Shown: positions 42,143-51,792, numbered from the stretch's first letter. The stretch: 64,000 nt of DNA from Hoeflea sp. (GCA_020637795.1 JACKJT010000001.1:1364001-1428000); one strand, 5' to 3'. Made by a program: numbers and translations. The notes: generated by a model not told the origin, from the letters alone.

Positions 42143-42192
42143 GTCACATTCGCCTGTGTACGCCGCGCCCGGAAGCGCTCTGTCAGCAAGGA

Positions 42193-42214
42193 GGGCGGCG
42201 CTGACGCGCCGCCC
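42193..42214 (-). terminator. Intercistronic hairpin between pstS and pstC
   Basis: GGGCGGCGC (42193-42201) and GCGCCGCCC (42206-42214) form a perfect 9-base stem with a 4-base loop, followed on the minus strand by only TCCTT. A hairpin at this place usually protects the pstS message or partially terminates, so that the binding protein outnumbers the permease. Confidence 0.6.
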
Positions 42215-42232
42215 CTTTTCAGGTGAAACGGC

Positions 42233-43261
42233 TTAGTTGAGCGCAGCCATCGGGGTGCGGTTCTTGACCATTTCCTGGGTCTTGGCGAGTTCAGGATCGG
42301 AGACGAGACCGTAAGCGGCCAGCGGGCCGTCAGGGCCGGCGATTTCGTCGGAGACGAAGAACTCAATGTATTCCTGCAGACCGGGGATCACGTCGAGGTG
42401 CGCGTTCTTGACGTAGAAGTAGAGCGGACGCGAAACCGGATATTCACCCGACGCAATGGATTCGGTCGAAGGAACGATGCCATTCATGGTGGCAACCTGC
42501 AGCTTGTCGGTGTTGTTCTGATAGAACGACAGGCCGAACACGCCGATGGCGTTCTTGTTGGCTTCAATACGTGCCAGGGTCTCGGTGTAGTCGCCGTCGA
42601 TGTCGACCGACACGCCGTCGGTGCGCAGTTCGTTGCAGCCCTTGGCCTTCTCGTCGCCAGCAGCCTTGAAGGCTTCATGAGCGCCGGTCGCTTCGCAACC
42701 GGCAGCGATGACCTTCTCGTCGAAGACTTCGCGGGTGCCGTGCTTGGTGCCGGGGATGAATGCCAGAATGTCCTGCGCAGGCAGGTCAGGGTTCACGTCG
42801 GCCCAGGTCTTGGCGGTGTTGTCGACCAGTGCGCCGTCCTTGACGACCTTGGCAGCAAGGGCGTTGTACCAGTCGGCCGGGGTGAAGGCGAAGCTTGCGC
42901 CGTTGATGTCGGATGCGAAGACGATGCCGTCATAGCCGATGCGGACTTCCTGGATCTCGGTAACGCCGTTGGAGGCGCACAGGTCAATGTCGGACTGCTT
43001 GATGCGAGAGGACGAGTTTGCGATGTCGATGGTGTTCTCGCCAACGCCTTCGCAAAGCTTCTTGCGGCCTGCGCCCGAACCGCCGGATTCAACAACCGGT
43101 GTGGGGAAGGAGAAGTTTTCACCGAAGGCTTCGGCAACGATGGAGGCGTAAGGCAGAACGGTCGAGGAACCGGCGATCTGGATCTGATCGCGGGCGATAG
43201 CGGCGCCAGCGAAGGCCGTGGAGGCCACAAGTGCGGCAGCGGCGAATTTGATTGCGTTCAT
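42233..43261 (-). CDS. pstS: Phosphate ABC transporter periplasmic binding protein
   Basis: A 342-residue binding protein with a Sec signal peptide (MNAIKFAAAALVASTAFAGAAIA, cleaved near residue 23). The mature start ADRQIQIAGSSTVLPYASIVAE-type segment, VVESGGSGAGRKKLCEG (phosphate loop), IANSSSRIKQSDIDLC and IPGTKHGTREVFDEKV mark the PstS family. It captures phosphate for PstCAB. GGGAGATT precedes the ATG. A three-unit PHO box lies about 100 bases upstream, so it should be induced on phosphate limitation by PhoB. Confidence 0.96.
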   Translation of the reverse strand: MNAIKFAAAALVASTAFAGAAIARDQIQIAGSSTVLPYASIVAEAFGENFSFPTPVVESGGSGAGRKKLCEGVGENTIDIANSSSRIKQSDIDLCASNGVTEIQEVRIGYDGIVFASDINGASFAFTPADWYNALAAKVVKDGALVDNTAKTWADVNPDLPAQDILAFIPGTKHGTREVFDEKVIAAGCEATGAHEAFKAAGDEKAKGCNELRTDGVSVDIDGDYTETLARIEANKNAIGVFGLSFYQNNTDKLQVATMNGIVPSTESIASGEYPVSRPLYFYVKNAHLDVIPGLQEYIEFFVSDEIAGPDGPLAAYGLVSDPELAKTQEMVKNRTPMAALN

Positions 43262-43358
43262 GAGAATCTCCCGTCGTGGGTCAGAGTGGCGTGGCCCTTT
43301 TGCAGAGCCGCTTGTCAGCCATCTAAGGCTGGCCCTTTCTAGGCCTTTCGAGATTCCT

Positions 43359-43391
43359 TTTTATGACAGTTAGGTCACTGTTTTATGACAC
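43359..43391 (-). promoter_or_regulatory. PHO box (three 11-base PhoB repeats) before pstS
   Basis: On the minus strand three consecutive 11-base units read GTGTCATAAAA, CAGTGACCTAA and CTGTCATAAAA. The PhoB consensus is CTGTCAT plus an A/T-rich spacer repeated every 11 bases. The box lies between the phoR stop (43407) and the pstS start (43261), so pstS has its own PhoB-controlled promoter within the cluster. Confidence 0.85.
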
Positions 43392-43406
43392 TTTAAACGA
43401 TTGTTT

Positions 43407-44711
43407 TTATTTGTATAATTCCTTAGTCTTCGTATTGCTTCCGGACTCGGCACGGCCGAATTTGACAGTAAAGGCCGATCCTTCGCCCGGTGTGGAGCGA
43501 ACAACCAGCCGCGCCCGGTGCCGCGCAAGAATGTGCTTGACGATCGCCAGGCCGAGACCGGTTCCCTTCTTTGCCCTGCTGGTCTCGACATCCACCCGAT
43601 AGAACCGTTCGGTCAGGCGGGGAACATGCTCCTTGGCAATGCCGGGACCGAAATCCTTCACCGTCACATGCGCACCTTCGGCCTCGGTGTCGGCGACCGT
43701 CACCTCGACGCGCCTGCCGGTCTGGCCATACTTGCAGGCATTCTCGATCAGGTTGGAGAAGACCTGGATCAGTTCGTCGACATCGCCGGTGACGACAAGC
43801 GGTTCTGCGGGCAGTGTCAGCGCGATCTCGACGCCGAGATCCTTCGCCATCGGTTTCAGTGTATCGACGACATGGGTAACGGTGCGCCCGAGATCGACCT
43901 CGCCCTCAGGCGCGACATGGGCCCGCATCTCAAGCCGCGAGAGGGACAGAAGATCGTCGATCAGACGGGCCATCCGCTGGGCCTGCTCCAGCATGATGCC
44001 GAAAAAGCGGGTGCGCGCAGCTTCATCGTTGCGCGCCGGTCCCTGCATGGTTTCGATGAAGCCCATGAGCGAGGCGAGCGGGGTCCGGAGCTCGTGGCTG
44101 GCATTGGCGACGAAATCGGTCCGCATCCGGTCCATGCGCCGGGCTTCGGTCAGATCACGGAAAGTCAGCACGAACAGCCGCTTGCCGGGCTCAGCTGCCG
44201 TGGCGACCGGGGCCACCCGGACCTCGTGCCAGCGTTCGGACGGTACCCGTTCGGAGTACTCCACGCTTTCGGTAATTCCGCGGGCCACAACCCGCGCCAC
44301 CAGATCCAGAATGACCGGTGACCTTATTCGCGCGGAAAGCGCCGCACGTTCGGGATAGGCCCCGACGAGCGATCGTGCGGCGGCGTTCTGGCGGACAATC
44401 TGGGTCTCGCGATCGAAAACGATCGTCGGCATGTCCAATGTTTCGATAATCGCGAAATCCGGGAGGGCCGACTTGGCCGCCTTTTTTTCCGCCCGCTTCC
44501 GGGCAGCTCTCCTGCTCGTCGGCCAGAAGAGCAGCCCCGCGGCGAAGACACCGTAGCCAATCGCGGCCTGCCAGGGCGGCACTCCCGCGGGCACGGAGGC
44601 AAGTGCTGCCACGGCGCCCAGGGCAAGAGGATGGATCTGGGTTCTCAGCCGCAATGCCAGGCCGGGCCGGGCATCCTCGCCTTCCTGCAGATCCTGTGTG
44701 TTTTCGACCAT
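43407..44711 (-). CDS. phoR: Phosphate regulon sensor histidine kinase
   Basis: A 434-residue sensor kinase. One or two hydrophobic segments near 25-65 anchor it, followed by a PAS domain (about 90-190; FAIIETLDMPTIVFDRETQIVRQN). The dimerisation/phosphoacceptor helix has ASHELRTPLASLMGF with His near residue 202. The ATPase domain shows LIENACKYG (N box), VKDFGPGIAKEH (G1) and KKGTGLGLAIVKHI (G2). It phosphorylates PhoB when Pst signals phosphate shortage. The ATG at 44711 follows GGGGGAA; a longer in-frame start at 44801 has no ribosome site. First gene of the pho-pst set, divergent from fumC. Confidence 0.96.
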   Translation of the reverse strand: MVENTQDLQEGEDARPGLALRLRTQIHPLALGAVAALASVPAGVPPWQAAIGYGVFAAGLLFWPTSRRAARKRAEKKAAKSALPDFAIIETLDMPTIVFDRETQIVRQNAAARSLVGAYPERAALSARIRSPVILDLVARVVARGITESVEYSERVPSERWHEVRVAPVATAAEPGKRLFVLTFRDLTEARRMDRMRTDFVANASHELRTPLASLMGFIETMQGPARNDEAARTRFFGIMLEQAQRMARLIDDLLSLSRLEMRAHVAPEGEVDLGRTVTHVVDTLKPMAKDLGVEIALTLPAEPLVVTGDVDELIQVFSNLIENACKYGQTGRRVEVTVADTEAEGAHVTVKDFGPGIAKEHVPRLTERFYRVDVETSRAKKGTGLGLAIVKHILARHRARLVVRSTPGEGSAFTVKFGRAESGSNTKTKELYK

Positions 44712-44851
44712 GAATTCCCCCGCCCGCACTTGCCAGCGCCCCTGATGCTCTACTTGTTTAACCGCACAACTTGAAATCACAATGACGATGTGGCCTTTCA
44801 AGTGGCAAGCCGGCCCGCCCGATACGCAATAACGTGAAAAGGATACCCGGA

Positions 44852-46243
44852 ATGTCCAGCTCCAGAACCGAAACCGACAGCTTTGGCCCGATCGAGGTGG
44901 CGGCGGACAAATACTGGGGCGCGCAGGCGCAGCGCTCGCTCGGCAACTTCAGGATCGGCTGGGAAAAGCAGCCGCTTTCGATCGTCCGGGCACTCGGGAT
45001 CGTCAAGCGCGCGGCGGCGGAAACCAACATGGAGCTCAAACGTCTCGACCCGAAGATCGGCGCCGCCATCGTGGCCGCGGCGCAGGAGGTCATCGACGGC
45101 AAGCTCGACGCGCATTTTCCGCTGGTGGTCTGGCAGACGGGATCGGGCACCCAGTCGAACATGAACGCCAACGAGGTGATTTCCAACCGCGCCATCGAGA
45201 TGATGGGCGGCGAGATGGGCTCGAAGAAACCGGTTCATCCCAACGATCACGTCAACATGAGCCAGTCTTCGAACGACACCTATCCGACGGCCATGCACAT
45301 CGCCTGCGCCGAGCAAGTCGTCCATCAGCTGCTGCCGGCGCTGAAACACCTGCACGCGGCACTCGCCGAGAAAGCGAAATCCTTTGCCGGGATCATCAAG
45401 ATCGGCCGCACCCACACGCAGGATGCGACACCGCTGACGCTCGGCCAGGAATTCAGCGGATACGCCGCCCAGGTGGCTTCATCGATCGGGCGGATCGAAA
45501 CGACGTTGCCCGGCCTCTATGAATTGGCGCAGGGCGGCACGGCGGTCGGCACCGGCCTGAATGCGCCGGTCGGCTTCGCAGAGAAGGTCGCCGGGCGTAT
45601 CGCCGCCATCACCGGACTGCCGTTCGTCACGGCTCCCAACAAGTTCGAGGCGCTGGCTGCCCATGACGCGATGGTGTTTTCACACGGCGCCATCAACTCG
45701 GCCGCAGCGGCGCTGTTCAAGATCGCCAACGACATCCGCTTCCTCGGCTCGGGTCCGCGATCGGGCCTCGGCGAACTGGCCCTGCCCGAGAACGAGCCGG
45801 GCTCCTCGATCATGCCGGGCAAGGTCAACCCGACGCAATGCGAGGCGATGACGCAGGTCTGCGTCCAGGTGTTCGGCAACAATGCGGCATTGAGCTTCGC
45901 CGGCAGCCAGGGGCATTTCGAGCTCAATGTCTACAACCCGGTGATGGCCTACAATTTCCTGCAGTCGGTGCAGCTCATCGCCGATGCCTCGGTCTCGTTC
46001 ACCGACAATTGCGTCTCCGGCATCGAGGCGCGCGAGGACAACATCAAGGCGGCGCTCGAGCGCTCGCTGATGCTGGTGACCGCGCTTGGGCCCACCATCG
46101 GCTATGACAACGCGGCGGCGATCGCCAAGAAGGCGCACACAAACGGCACCACGCTGCGCGAGGAGGCTCTTGAAAGCGGCCTCGTGACAGCCGCCGATTA
46201 CGACCGTATTGTCCGTCCCGAAGACATGACCCATCCGGGTTGA
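44852..46243 (+). CDS. fumC: Fumarate hydratase class II
   Basis: This 463-residue iron-independent fumarase interconverts fumarate and malate in the TCA cycle. It shows SFGPIEVAADKYWGAQAQRS, QTGSGTQSNMNANEVISNRA, HVNMSQSSNDTYPTAMHI, GRTHTQDATPLTLGQE and the signature GSSIMPGKVNPTQCE (about residues 316-330, with the flexible-loop catalytic Ser in GSS). Length is that of E. coli FumC. The ATG at 44852 has AAGGA 7-8 bases upstream; a GTG at 44834 overlaps that site. Divergent from phoR. Confidence 0.97.
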   Translation: MSSSRTETDSFGPIEVAADKYWGAQAQRSLGNFRIGWEKQPLSIVRALGIVKRAAAETNMELKRLDPKIGAAIVAAAQEVIDGKLDAHFPLVVWQTGSGTQSNMNANEVISNRAIEMMGGEMGSKKPVHPNDHVNMSQSSNDTYPTAMHIACAEQVVHQLLPALKHLHAALAEKAKSFAGIIKIGRTHTQDATPLTLGQEFSGYAAQVASSIGRIETTLPGLYELAQGGTAVGTGLNAPVGFAEKVAGRIAAITGLPFVTAPNKFEALAAHDAMVFSHGAINSAAAALFKIANDIRFLGSGPRSGLGELALPENEPGSSIMPGKVNPTQCEAMTQVCVQVFGNNAALSFAGSQGHFELNVYNPVMAYNFLQSVQLIADASVSFTDNCVSGIEAREDNIKAALERSLMLVTALGPTIGYDNAAAIAKKAHTNGTTLREEALESGLVTAADYDRIVRPEDMTHPG

Positions 46244-46300
46244 AGCTTCCGGGATGATGGGCCGTTTTGCAGATGAAGACCGTTTCCAGGGGAACAAGTG

Positions 46301-47185
46301 ATGAGCACCGATAACACCAGCCGGGCTGTCGAGATCGAGGTCAACGGCAAGCTGAGGACCTTCGACATTGATGAACCGAAACTCCCGGACTGGGTGGATG
46401 ACAACGCCTTCACGTCGGACAACTATCCCTACAAGAAGAAGCTCGACCGCGACGAATACGAGGACACGCTCGAAGCGCTGCAGATCGAACTGGTCAAGGT
46501 CCAGACCTGGCTCGGCGAGACCGGTAACAGGGTAATTTCGGTGTTCGAGGGTCGGGATGCGGCCGGCAAGGGTGGGTCTATCGGCGCAACTCGGGCCTAC
46601 ATGAACCCGCGATCGGCCCGGATCGTGGCTTTGCCCAAGCCAACCGAAACCGAGCGCGGGCAATGGTACTATCAGCGCTACGTCGATCATTTCCCGACAT
46701 CGGGCGAGTTCGTGATGTTCGACCGCTCCTGGTACAACCGCGCCGGCGTCGAACCGGTGATGGGGTTTTGCACGCCCGAGCAGCATGTGCATTTTCTCGA
46801 GGAAACACCGCACTTCGAACACATGCCGGTGAAGGCAGGCATTCACCTTTTCAAGTTCTGGCTCAATATCGGCCGCGAAATGCAGCTCAAGCGCTTCCAC
46901 GACCGCCGGCACAGCAAGCTCAAGGCCTGGAAGCTTTCGCCGATGGATATCGCGAGCCTCAACAAGTGGGATGACTATACCGAGATGCGCGACCTGATGC
47001 TCAGGGAAACACATACCGCTCATGCCCCGTGGACCGTGATCAGGGCCAACGACAAGCGCCGGGCGCGGATCAACGTCATCCGGACGATCCTGTCGGAACT
47101 GCCCTATGCCGGCAAGGACGAAGGCGCGATCGGCCAGATCGACGAGGCCATCACCGGCAGGGGCGCCGATGCAATCGGCGGCTGA
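46301..47185 (+). CDS. ppk2: Polyphosphate kinase 2
   Basis: A 294-residue PPK2 of the one-domain class, which transfers phosphate between polyphosphate and nucleoside diphosphates. Walker A reads FEGRDAAGKGG (about residues 85-95). The lid and Walker B segments are RIVALPKPTETERGQWYYQRYVDH and MFDRSWYNRAGVEPVMGF, then RHSKLKAWKLSPMD. Both Asp residues and the Lys of the family are present. ATG preceded by AGGGGAAC. It lies 57 bases after fumC on the same strand. Closeness to the pho-pst cluster fits phosphate storage, though no PHO box was seen before it. Confidence 0.93.
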   Translation: MSTDNTSRAVEIEVNGKLRTFDIDEPKLPDWVDDNAFTSDNYPYKKKLDRDEYEDTLEALQIELVKVQTWLGETGNRVISVFEGRDAAGKGGSIGATRAYMNPRSARIVALPKPTETERGQWYYQRYVDHFPTSGEFVMFDRSWYNRAGVEPVMGFCTPEQHVHFLEETPHFEHMPVKAGIHLFKFWLNIGREMQLKRFHDRRHSKLKAWKLSPMDIASLNKWDDYTEMRDLMLRETHTAHAPWTVIRANDKRRARINVIRTILSELPYAGKDEGAIGQIDEAITGRGADAIGG

Positions 47186-47260
47186 AGCCGGCTGCCATCG
47201 GCGGCGGAATTCGGCAATCCGCCAATATCGATCGGCAGCAACAAAATAATGCGTCAAGTT

Positions 47261-47276
47261 TTGACGTTTACGTCAA
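47261..47276. promoter_or_regulatory. Palindromic operator before fadD, same motif as before the beta-oxidation operon
   Basis: TTGACGTTTACGTCAA is palindromic apart from the central two bases. Just upstream CGTCAA (47252-47257) and TTGACG (47261-47266) form another inverted pair, so a second binding register may exist. It matches the left half of the operator at 2629-2652 almost exactly. It lies 125 bases before the fadD ATG. Binding by the MerR protein encoded at 1976 is inferred. Confidence 0.65.
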
Positions 47277-47401
47277 GGGAAGGCATTGCAACCGGCATCG
47301 TGGCATTCTAAATCTTGAAAATACCGGAGTGAGGGAAGAGGGGCAGCAGCCAGTCCGCGGCATGCGCCCACAGCCGGATAAAAAAAAGGGAGTGAGACAT
47401 C

Positions 47402-49087
47402 ATGAACACGACTGCTGCCAAAGACCGCATCTGGCTGGCATCCTACCCGCCAAACACCGCCGCCGATATCGGCTCGCTGCCATACTCATCCGTCGCGGCG
47501 CTGATCGAGGATTCATTCAAGCGTTTTGCCGGCCGCCCTGCCTATACCTGCATGGGCAAGACCATCACCTATTCCGAGATGGAAGGCATGTCCTCGGCAA
47601 TCGGCGCCTGGCTGCAGTCGCTCGGCCTTCAGAAGGGCGACCGGGTTGCGGTGATGATGCCGAATATCCTGCAGATGCCCGTGGCGATGGCGGCCGTGCT
47701 GCGCGCCGGCTACACGGTGGTCAATGTCAATCCTCTCTACACTCCGCGCGAACTCGAGCATCAGCTCAAGGATTCGGGCGCCAAGGCGATCATCATCCTC
47801 GAAAACTTCGCCGTCACGCTGCAGCAGGTTGTCGCCCGCACCGATGTCAAGCATGTCTGCGTGGCGAGCATGGGCGATCTTCTGGGGCTTAAGGGACACT
47901 TGGTCAATTTCGTTGTCCGCAAGGTCAAGAAACTGGTTCCGGCCTGGTCACTGCCCGGCCATGTCAGCTTCAAGGCGGCGCTGTCGGCCGGCCAGGGCAA
48001 GACACTCAAGGCTGCCGATACCAAGCCCGAGGACGTGGCCTTCCTGCAATACACCGGCGGCACCACCGGCGTGTCGAAAGGCGCGACGCTGACGAACTCG
48101 AACGTGCTTTCCAACGTGGCGCAGAACGATCTATGGCTTCCCGCAGCCTTCATCAAGAAGCAGAAGCCCGAAGTCCTGCTCTATGTCTGCGCGCTGCCGC
48201 TTTATCACATCTTCGCGCTGACGGTGAACGCGCTGATGGGGATGTCGCAAGGCGCACACAATTTGCTGATCCCCAACCCACGCGATATTCCCGGTTTTGT
48301 GAAGGAACTGGGCAAGTACGAGTTTCATGTCTTTCCGGGGCTCAATACCCTGTTCAACGCGCTGCTCAACAACGAGGATTTCCAGAAACTGAACTTCAAG
48401 CCGCTGCTGCTGTCTCTCGGCGGCGGCATGGCAGTGCAGCGTCCGGTGGCCGAGCGCTGGAAGCAACTGACCGGCTGCGTGATTTCGGAAGGCTACGGGC
48501 TCTCGGAAACCGCCCCGGTGGCCACCGCGAACCGGTTTGATGCCGACGATTTTTCCGGCACGATCGGCTTGCCGCTACCCTCGACATACATCGACATCCG
48601 CGACGAGGATGGCAAGTCGATGCCGCTGGGCGAAGTCGGCGAAATCTGCATCAAGGGTCCGCAGGTGATGGCGGGCTACTGGAACCGGCCCGACGAGACC
48701 GCCAAGGTGATGACCGACGACGGCTACTTCCGCTCCGGCGACATGGGCTTCATGGACGAGAGCGGCTACACCAAAATCGTTGACCGCAAGAAGGACATGA
48801 TCCTGGTTTCGGGCTTCAACGTCTACCCGAACGAGGTCGAGGAGGTTGCCGTTTCGCATCCGGGCGTGGCCGAGGCGGCGGCGGTTGCGGTGCCGGACGA
48901 GCATTCCGGCGAAGCGGTGAAGCTGTTCGTCGTGCGCAAGGACCCGAACCTGACCGAGGCCGACGTCAAGGCCCATTGCGCCACCGGGCTGACCAACTAC
49001 AAGCGGCCCAAGATCGTTGTCTTCAAGGATGAACTGCCGAAGACCAATGTCGGCAAGATCCTGCGCCGCGAGCTGCGCGACGCCTGA
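47402..49087 (+). CDS. fadD: Long-chain fatty-acid-CoA ligase
   Basis: A 561-residue adenylate-forming ligase that activates fatty acids with ATP and CoA for beta-oxidation. Key elements are the P-loop YTGGTTGVSKGATLTNSN (about 216-233), the A5 motif SEGYGLSETAPV (about 361-372), GYFRSGDMGFMDESGY (about 441-456) and the C-terminal FKDELPKTNVGKILRRELR with the adenylation Lys (about 545). Length equals E. coli FadD. GGGAGTGAG precedes the ATG. The operator palindrome 125 bases upstream links it to the operon at 2727-9892. Confidence 0.95.
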   Translation: MNTTAAKDRIWLASYPPNTAADIGSLPYSSVAALIEDSFKRFAGRPAYTCMGKTITYSEMEGMSSAIGAWLQSLGLQKGDRVAVMMPNILQMPVAMAAVLRAGYTVVNVNPLYTPRELEHQLKDSGAKAIIILENFAVTLQQVVARTDVKHVCVASMGDLLGLKGHLVNFVVRKVKKLVPAWSLPGHVSFKAALSAGQGKTLKAADTKPEDVAFLQYTGGTTGVSKGATLTNSNVLSNVAQNDLWLPAAFIKKQKPEVLLYVCALPLYHIFALTVNALMGMSQGAHNLLIPNPRDIPGFVKELGKYEFHVFPGLNTLFNALLNNEDFQKLNFKPLLLSLGGGMAVQRPVAERWKQLTGCVISEGYGLSETAPVATANRFDADDFSGTIGLPLPSTYIDIRDEDGKSMPLGEVGEICIKGPQVMAGYWNRPDETAKVMTDDGYFRSGDMGFMDESGYTKIVDRKKDMILVSGFNVYPNEVEEVAVSHPGVAEAAAVAVPDEHSGEAVKLFVVRKDPNLTEADVKAHCATGLTNYKRPKIVVFKDELPKTNVGKILRRELRDA

Positions 49088-49111
49088 TCAAAGATCCTTT
49101 CCGAATTGAGA

Positions 49112-49146
49112 GAGGCCCGCGGGAAACTTGATTTCCCGCGGGCCTC
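49112..49146 (+). terminator. Long hairpin between fadD and pgi
   Basis: Fifteen-base perfect arms GAGGCCCGCGGGAAA (49112-49126) and TTTCCCGCGGGCCTC (49132-49146) enclose CTTGA. There is no trailing T run, so it may terminate inefficiently or stabilise the fadD message. Confidence 0.7.
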
Positions 49147-49185
49147 GCCGCATAGGTGGGTATCCCAAACACGGAGGCCCATGCT

Positions 49186-50823
49186 TTGTCGAAGACCATC
49201 CATCAGGCTTTGTCCGATCTCAAGTCCCATCGCGACAGCGGCGCCGTCGACACCCTTCGGGCAGCATTCGCGGCGGATTCGGGCCGTGCCGGGCGCTACA
49301 CCGCCAGACTTGACGATCTGAGGATGGATTTTTCCAAATGCGCGGTGAATGACGAGACGCTGGCGCGGCTTTCCGGACTGGCAAGGGCCGCCGGCGTGGA
49401 AGTGCAGCGGGACCGGATGTTTGCCGGCGAGGCAATCAACACAACCGAGGGCCGCGCGGTGCTGCACACCGCCTTGCGGGCAGCCCCTGGCGCCGACATC
49501 CGTGTCGGTGGTGAAAACGTGGTGCCGCAGGTGCACGCGGTGCTTGACGCGATGGGCGCGTTCTCGGACGGGGTACGAAGCGGTTCAATCCGTGGCGCAA
49601 CCGGCAAGCCGTTCACCGATGTCGTCAATATCGGCATCGGCGGATCGGATCTCGGCCCGGTGATGGCGACACTGGCGCTAGCGCCATATCATGACGGGCC
49701 GCGGCTGCACTTCGTCTCCAACGTCGATGGCGCGCACATCGCCGACACGCTTTCGGGGCTTGATCCGGAAACGACGCTGATCATCGTTGCCTCGAAGACC
49801 TTCACCACCATCGAGACCATGACCAACGCCGCGACGGCGCGGGAATTCATCGTTTCGAAGCTCGGCGAAAGTGCCGTCGGGCAGCATTTCGCCGCTCTCT
49901 CCACCGCACTCGACAAGGTGGCCAAGTTCGGTCTCAACGAGGACCGCGTCTTCGGTTTCTGGGACTGGGTCGGCGGCCGCTACTCGCTTTGGTCGGCCAT
50001 CGGGCTGCCACTGATGATTGCCATCGGCAAAACCGACTTCGCCGCGTTTCTTGCCGGCGCGCGCGCCATGGACGAGCATTTCAGGTCCGCTCCGGTTGGC
50101 GAGAACCTGCCGATGCTGCTGGGGCTGCTGGGCATCTGGCACCGGCTGGTCTGCGGCTATCCGAGCCGGGCGATCATTCCCTATGACCAACGGCTTTCAA
50201 GGTTTCCGGCCTATCTGCAGCAGCTCGACATGGAATCGAACGGAAAGTCGGTCGGCCTTGACGGCAAGCCGGTGGACACGGCGTCCGGGCCGATCGTCTG
50301 GGGCGAGCCGGGGACCAACGGCCAGCATGCGTTCTTCCAGCTGTTGCACCAGGGCACCGACGTGATCCCGGTTGAATTCATGATCGCCGCCAACGGGCAT
50401 GAACCGCATCTCGCGCACCAGCACCAGCTGCTGATCGCCAATTGCCTGGCGCAATCGGAAGCGCTGATGCGCGGCCGCACCACGGAGGAAGCGCGCGCGC
50501 AGCTGATTGCGGGCGGCGCTTCGGGGAGCGAGGCGGAGCGACTTGCGCCGCACAAAACGTTTCTGGGCAATCGGCCATCGATCACCATGGTCTATGACCG
50601 GCTGACGCCGTTTGCGCTCGGACGGCTGATCGCGCTTTACGAGCACCGGGTGTTTGTCGAGGCGCAGATCTTCGGGATCAATGCGTTTGATCAGTGGGGC
50701 GTCGAACTGGGCAAGGAGCTGGCGACAGCCCTGCTGCCGGTGGTCAAGGGTGAGAGCAGCGGCGAAGGCCATGACGGCTCCACCCTGCTGCTGGCACAGA
50801 CCATACGCGAGATGCGCGGCTGA
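49186..50823 (+). CDS. pgi: Glucose-6-phosphate isomerase
   Basis: A 545-residue enzyme interconverting glucose-6-phosphate and fructose-6-phosphate. Visible signatures are FTDVVNIGIGGSDLGPVMATLAL, VASKTFTTIETMTNA, the first PGI pattern VGGRYSLWSAIGLPLMIAIG, MESNGKSVGLDG, EPGTNGQHAFFQLLHQG with the catalytic His, and the second PGI pattern GVELGKELA. The start is taken as the TTG at 49186 since GGAGG lies 8 bases upstream. A GTG at 49156 in the same frame has no such site and lies just past the fadD hairpin. Stop codons of pgi and the convergent kinase gene abut. Confidence 0.95.
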   Translation: MSKTIHQALSDLKSHRDSGAVDTLRAAFAADSGRAGRYTARLDDLRMDFSKCAVNDETLARLSGLARAAGVEVQRDRMFAGEAINTTEGRAVLHTALRAAPGADIRVGGENVVPQVHAVLDAMGAFSDGVRSGSIRGATGKPFTDVVNIGIGGSDLGPVMATLALAPYHDGPRLHFVSNVDGAHIADTLSGLDPETTLIIVASKTFTTIETMTNAATAREFIVSKLGESAVGQHFAALSTALDKVAKFGLNEDRVFGFWDWVGGRYSLWSAIGLPLMIAIGKTDFAAFLAGARAMDEHFRSAPVGENLPMLLGLLGIWHRLVCGYPSRAIIPYDQRLSRFPAYLQQLDMESNGKSVGLDGKPVDTASGPIVWGEPGTNGQHAFFQLLHQGTDVIPVEFMIAANGHEPHLAHQHQLLIANCLAQSEALMRGRTTEEARAQLIAGGASGSEAERLAPHKTFLGNRPSITMVYDRLTPFALGRLIALYEHRVFVEAQIFGINAFDQWGVELGKELATALLPVVKGESSGEGHDGSTLLLAQTIREMRG

Positions 50824-51747
50824 TCAGAAACCGATTTCGCTGGCCCAGGGTGGATTGGCGCCCGGACGCGAGACGGTGACGGCCGCCGCCCTGGCGCCGA
50901 GACCGAGCACATTGCCGATGGCTTCTGCGGACAGCGTCTTCATCGCCTGCTTGGTCAGAACATCGTCACGCTTGAGCGAGGCGAGAATGCCGGCGTTGAA
51001 AGTATCGCCGGCGCCCACCGTGTCGGCGACCGTGACGGCCACGCCGTCAACCTCGACGGTGTGCTCGCGGCTAAAGCCAATGGCGCCCCTGGCGCCACGG
51101 GTGAAGACCACAAGGCTCGGTCCCTGCCCGAGCCAGGTCCTGGCAGCGGTTTCCATGTCCGGCATGCCAAACCATTCGAGGTCTTCGTCCGACATCTTGA
51201 CGATGTCGCTCATGGCGATCATGCGGTCGATGCGGGCGCGGTGCCTTGGGGCATCGGTGATGAAACCGGGCCGGATGTTGGGATCGAGCGAAATCACGCG
51301 CGATCCATGCTCGCGCCGCATCAGGCTTTCATAGGTGGCGCCGCAGGGATCCGGGATCAGGCTGATGGCGCCGAAATGCAGGGCTTCCACCTCATCGCCG
51401 AGCGCAGGCAGATGCGCCTCGGTGATCATCCGGCCGGCAGTGTTCTCGTCGAAGAACGCGTAGCTGGCCTGGCCGTTGACCAACCGCACGAATGCCAGCG
51501 TTGTGTGCAGGTCCAGCGTGGCGCAATAGCTGTAGTCGACGCCGCTCTCGCTCAGGACCTTGCGCAGGATGTCGCCGAACATGTCGCTTGAAAGGCCGGT
51601 GAAGAAGCCGGTCTTCAACCCCAGCCGTCCGAGCGCCAGCGCCGTGTTGAACACCGATCCGCCGGCATAGGGCGAGAACGCGTCTTCGCCTTGCGTCGTC
51701 GTCCGCGGCAGCATGTCGATCAACGCTTCGCCACAACAGATGATCAT
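50824..51747 (-). CDS. PfkB-family carbohydrate kinase, probable fructokinase
   Basis: A 307-residue ribokinase-fold sugar kinase. The N-terminus CCGEALIDMLPR and YAGGSVFNTALALGRLGL form the sugar site. The C-terminal PfkB signature VADTVGAGDTFNAGIL carries the catalytic Asp and anion hole (about residues 240-255). The pattern CGEALIDM...GGSVFNTA is typical of fructokinases, and a neighbouring pgi makes fructose-6-phosphate the sensible product. Another hexose substrate is possible. GGAGG lies before the ATG. It follows pyrE by 45 bases on the same strand. Confidence 0.88.
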   Translation of the reverse strand: MIICCGEALIDMLPRTTTQGEDAFSPYAGGSVFNTALALGRLGLKTGFFTGLSSDMFGDILRKVLSESGVDYSYCATLDLHTTLAFVRLVNGQASYAFFDENTAGRMITEAHLPALGDEVEALHFGAISLIPDPCGATYESLMRREHGSRVISLDPNIRPGFITDAPRHRARIDRMIAMSDIVKMSDEDLEWFGMPDMETAARTWLGQGPSLVVFTRGARGAIGFSREHTVEVDGVAVTVADTVGAGDTFNAGILASLKRDDVLTKQAMKTLSAEAIGNVLGLGARAAAVTVSRPGANPPWASEIGF

Positions 51748-51792
51748 CTCGTGTCCTCCACATGCCGCCCAATCGGACAGGGTTTGCCGGGG

